Assembly (NCBI GenBank): GCA_045649205.1
Contig: JAZRPJ010000232.1
Location: forward strand, 1 to 7,734
Origin: Flemingiibacterium sp045649205
GTDB lineage: Bacteria > Bacillota > Clostridia > Oscillospirales > CAG-272
Length of the DNA stretch: 7,734 nucleotides
Reading direction: 5' to 3'
Both the position numbers and the translations under genes were made by a program. Shown here one piece after another: positions 7,120-7,734 of this stretch. Below the pieces are notes generated by a model that saw only the letters and a list, made by a program, of their open reading frames with translations, did not search any database and was not told the DNA's origin. The stretch's first letter is position 1. Each line of letters begins with the position of its first letter.

Positions 7120-7734
7120 TTAGCAAAATTCAGCCGCTCTCGCTCTTGCTTCTTCTGAAAGAGCAATAATTTCATCCACTGTGGGGCTTTCAATATTAGG
7201 ACATCGCTCTATAGCGCGGCTTACCACCGAATATATATCGGTAAATCCGATTCGTCCTGCCATAAATGCCGCCACAGCCTCTTCGTCTGTCGCAACAAGG
7301 GATGCCGGAACGATTCCCCCGCGCTCTATAGCTTCGTACGCCAACTGCAAAAGGGGAAAGCTATCCATATCCGGTTTATGGAATGTAAGACTTCCCACCG
7401 CCGTTAAATCAAGCTCTCCCATGATCCCCGGAACTCTTTCGGGATATGTCATGGCATACTGAGCACACAGCCGCATATCGGGAAGACTCATCTGCGCAAT
7501 GATAGCATTATCATTGTATTCAACCATAGAGTGTATTATACTCTCGCGGTGAATTACCACCTCAACCTGCCTCGGTGAAACTCCGAAAAGATGCACCGCC
7601 TCAATAACCTCAAAGCCCTTATTCATAAGGGTAGCACTGTCAACGGTAATCTTGGAGCCCATCTTCCAGGTGGGGTGTGCCAACGCCATCTCGGGCGTTA
7701 TAGTGGAAAGCTCACTCTTACCTTTTCCGAAAAA
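7120..7734 (-). CDS. dxr: 1-deoxy-D-xylulose 5-phosphate reductoisomerase, C-terminal part (starts outside the window)
   Basis: The open frame enters at 7734 and ends at TAA (7122-7120), giving 204 codons, about the C-terminal half of a protein usually near 385-400 aa. Dxr catalyses the NADPH-dependent, metal-dependent rearrangement and reduction of DXP to MEP, the first committed step of the non-mevalonate isoprenoid pathway, in the cytoplasm. The segment from the window edge aligns without gaps to E. coli Dxr from about residue 190. It keeps H209, W212 and M214 of the flexible loop (HPTWKMG), S222 (VDSAT), and N227, K228 and the metal ligand E231 (MNKGFE), in E. coli numbering. IHRESIIHSMVEY and LPDMR follow as expected. 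One family motif is changed: the usual LNAANE reads LVATDE here. An internal ATG at 7689 is not the start, since conserved sequence continues upstream of it (ELSTITPEMA). rseP follows after 15 bp, which supports cotranscription. Confidence 0.96.
   Translation of the reverse strand, partial: FFGKGKSELSTITPEMALAHPTWKMGSKITVDSATLMNKGFEVIEAVHLFGVSPRQVEVVIHRESIIHSMVEYNDNAIIAQMSLPDMRLCAQYAMTYPERVPGIMGELDLTAVGSLTFHKPDMDSFPLLQLAYEAIERGGIVPASLVATDEEAVAAFMAGRIGFTDIYSVVSRAIERCPNIESPTVDEIIALSEEARARAAEFC

Noticed and set aside
1..7734. Presence of a novel accessory or defence system, mobile element, CRISPR array or RNA gene
   Set aside because: Almost all of the window is explained by five well-known housekeeping genes in a conserved order. 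No repeats of CRISPR type, transposase, tRNA or rRNA sequence was seen on either strand.

Overview
The window is a compact, all-minus-strand block of housekeeping genes from a low-to-moderate GC Gram-positive bacterium. A Firmicute of class Clostridia is most likely, perhaps Ruminococcus/Oscillospiraceae-like. Three things support this: a PolC-type replicative polymerase, the gene order dxr-rseP-ispG-polC typical of Clostridia, and a HisZ-type histidine-biosynthesis regulatory subunit. The finer taxonomic guess is inference.

In the direction of transcription (high to low coordinates), the window opens inside dxr (7734-7120, C-terminal 204 codons). It continues through rseP (7104-6073), ispG (6076 or 6067 to 5000) and full-length polC (4971-583, 1462 aa). 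Gaps are 15 bp, a 4-bp overlap (or 5 bp with the later start), and 28 bp. No promoter or terminator is visible between these four genes, so they look like one operon. A 153-bp intergenic region (430-582) follows, with a good sigma-A promoter and two inverted repeats, and drives hisZ (429 to beyond base 1, N-terminal 143 codons).

Dxr and IspG are two enzymes of the MEP route to isoprenoid precursors. RseP is a membrane site-2 protease. PolC is the replicative DNA polymerase with its own proofreading exonuclease. HisZ would start a separate histidine-biosynthesis unit.

I see no mobile element, CRISPR array, RNA gene, toxin-antitoxin pair, defence gene or other accessory system, and I do not claim a novel system. 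What deserves a second look is at the regulatory or structural scale: an 18-bp palindrome over the hisZ -10 box, a 27-bp imperfect palindrome just upstream of the -35 box, and a perfect 10-bp-stem hairpin inside the 5' part of polC. Smaller points are a diverged normally conserved motif in Dxr and an ambiguous ispG start.
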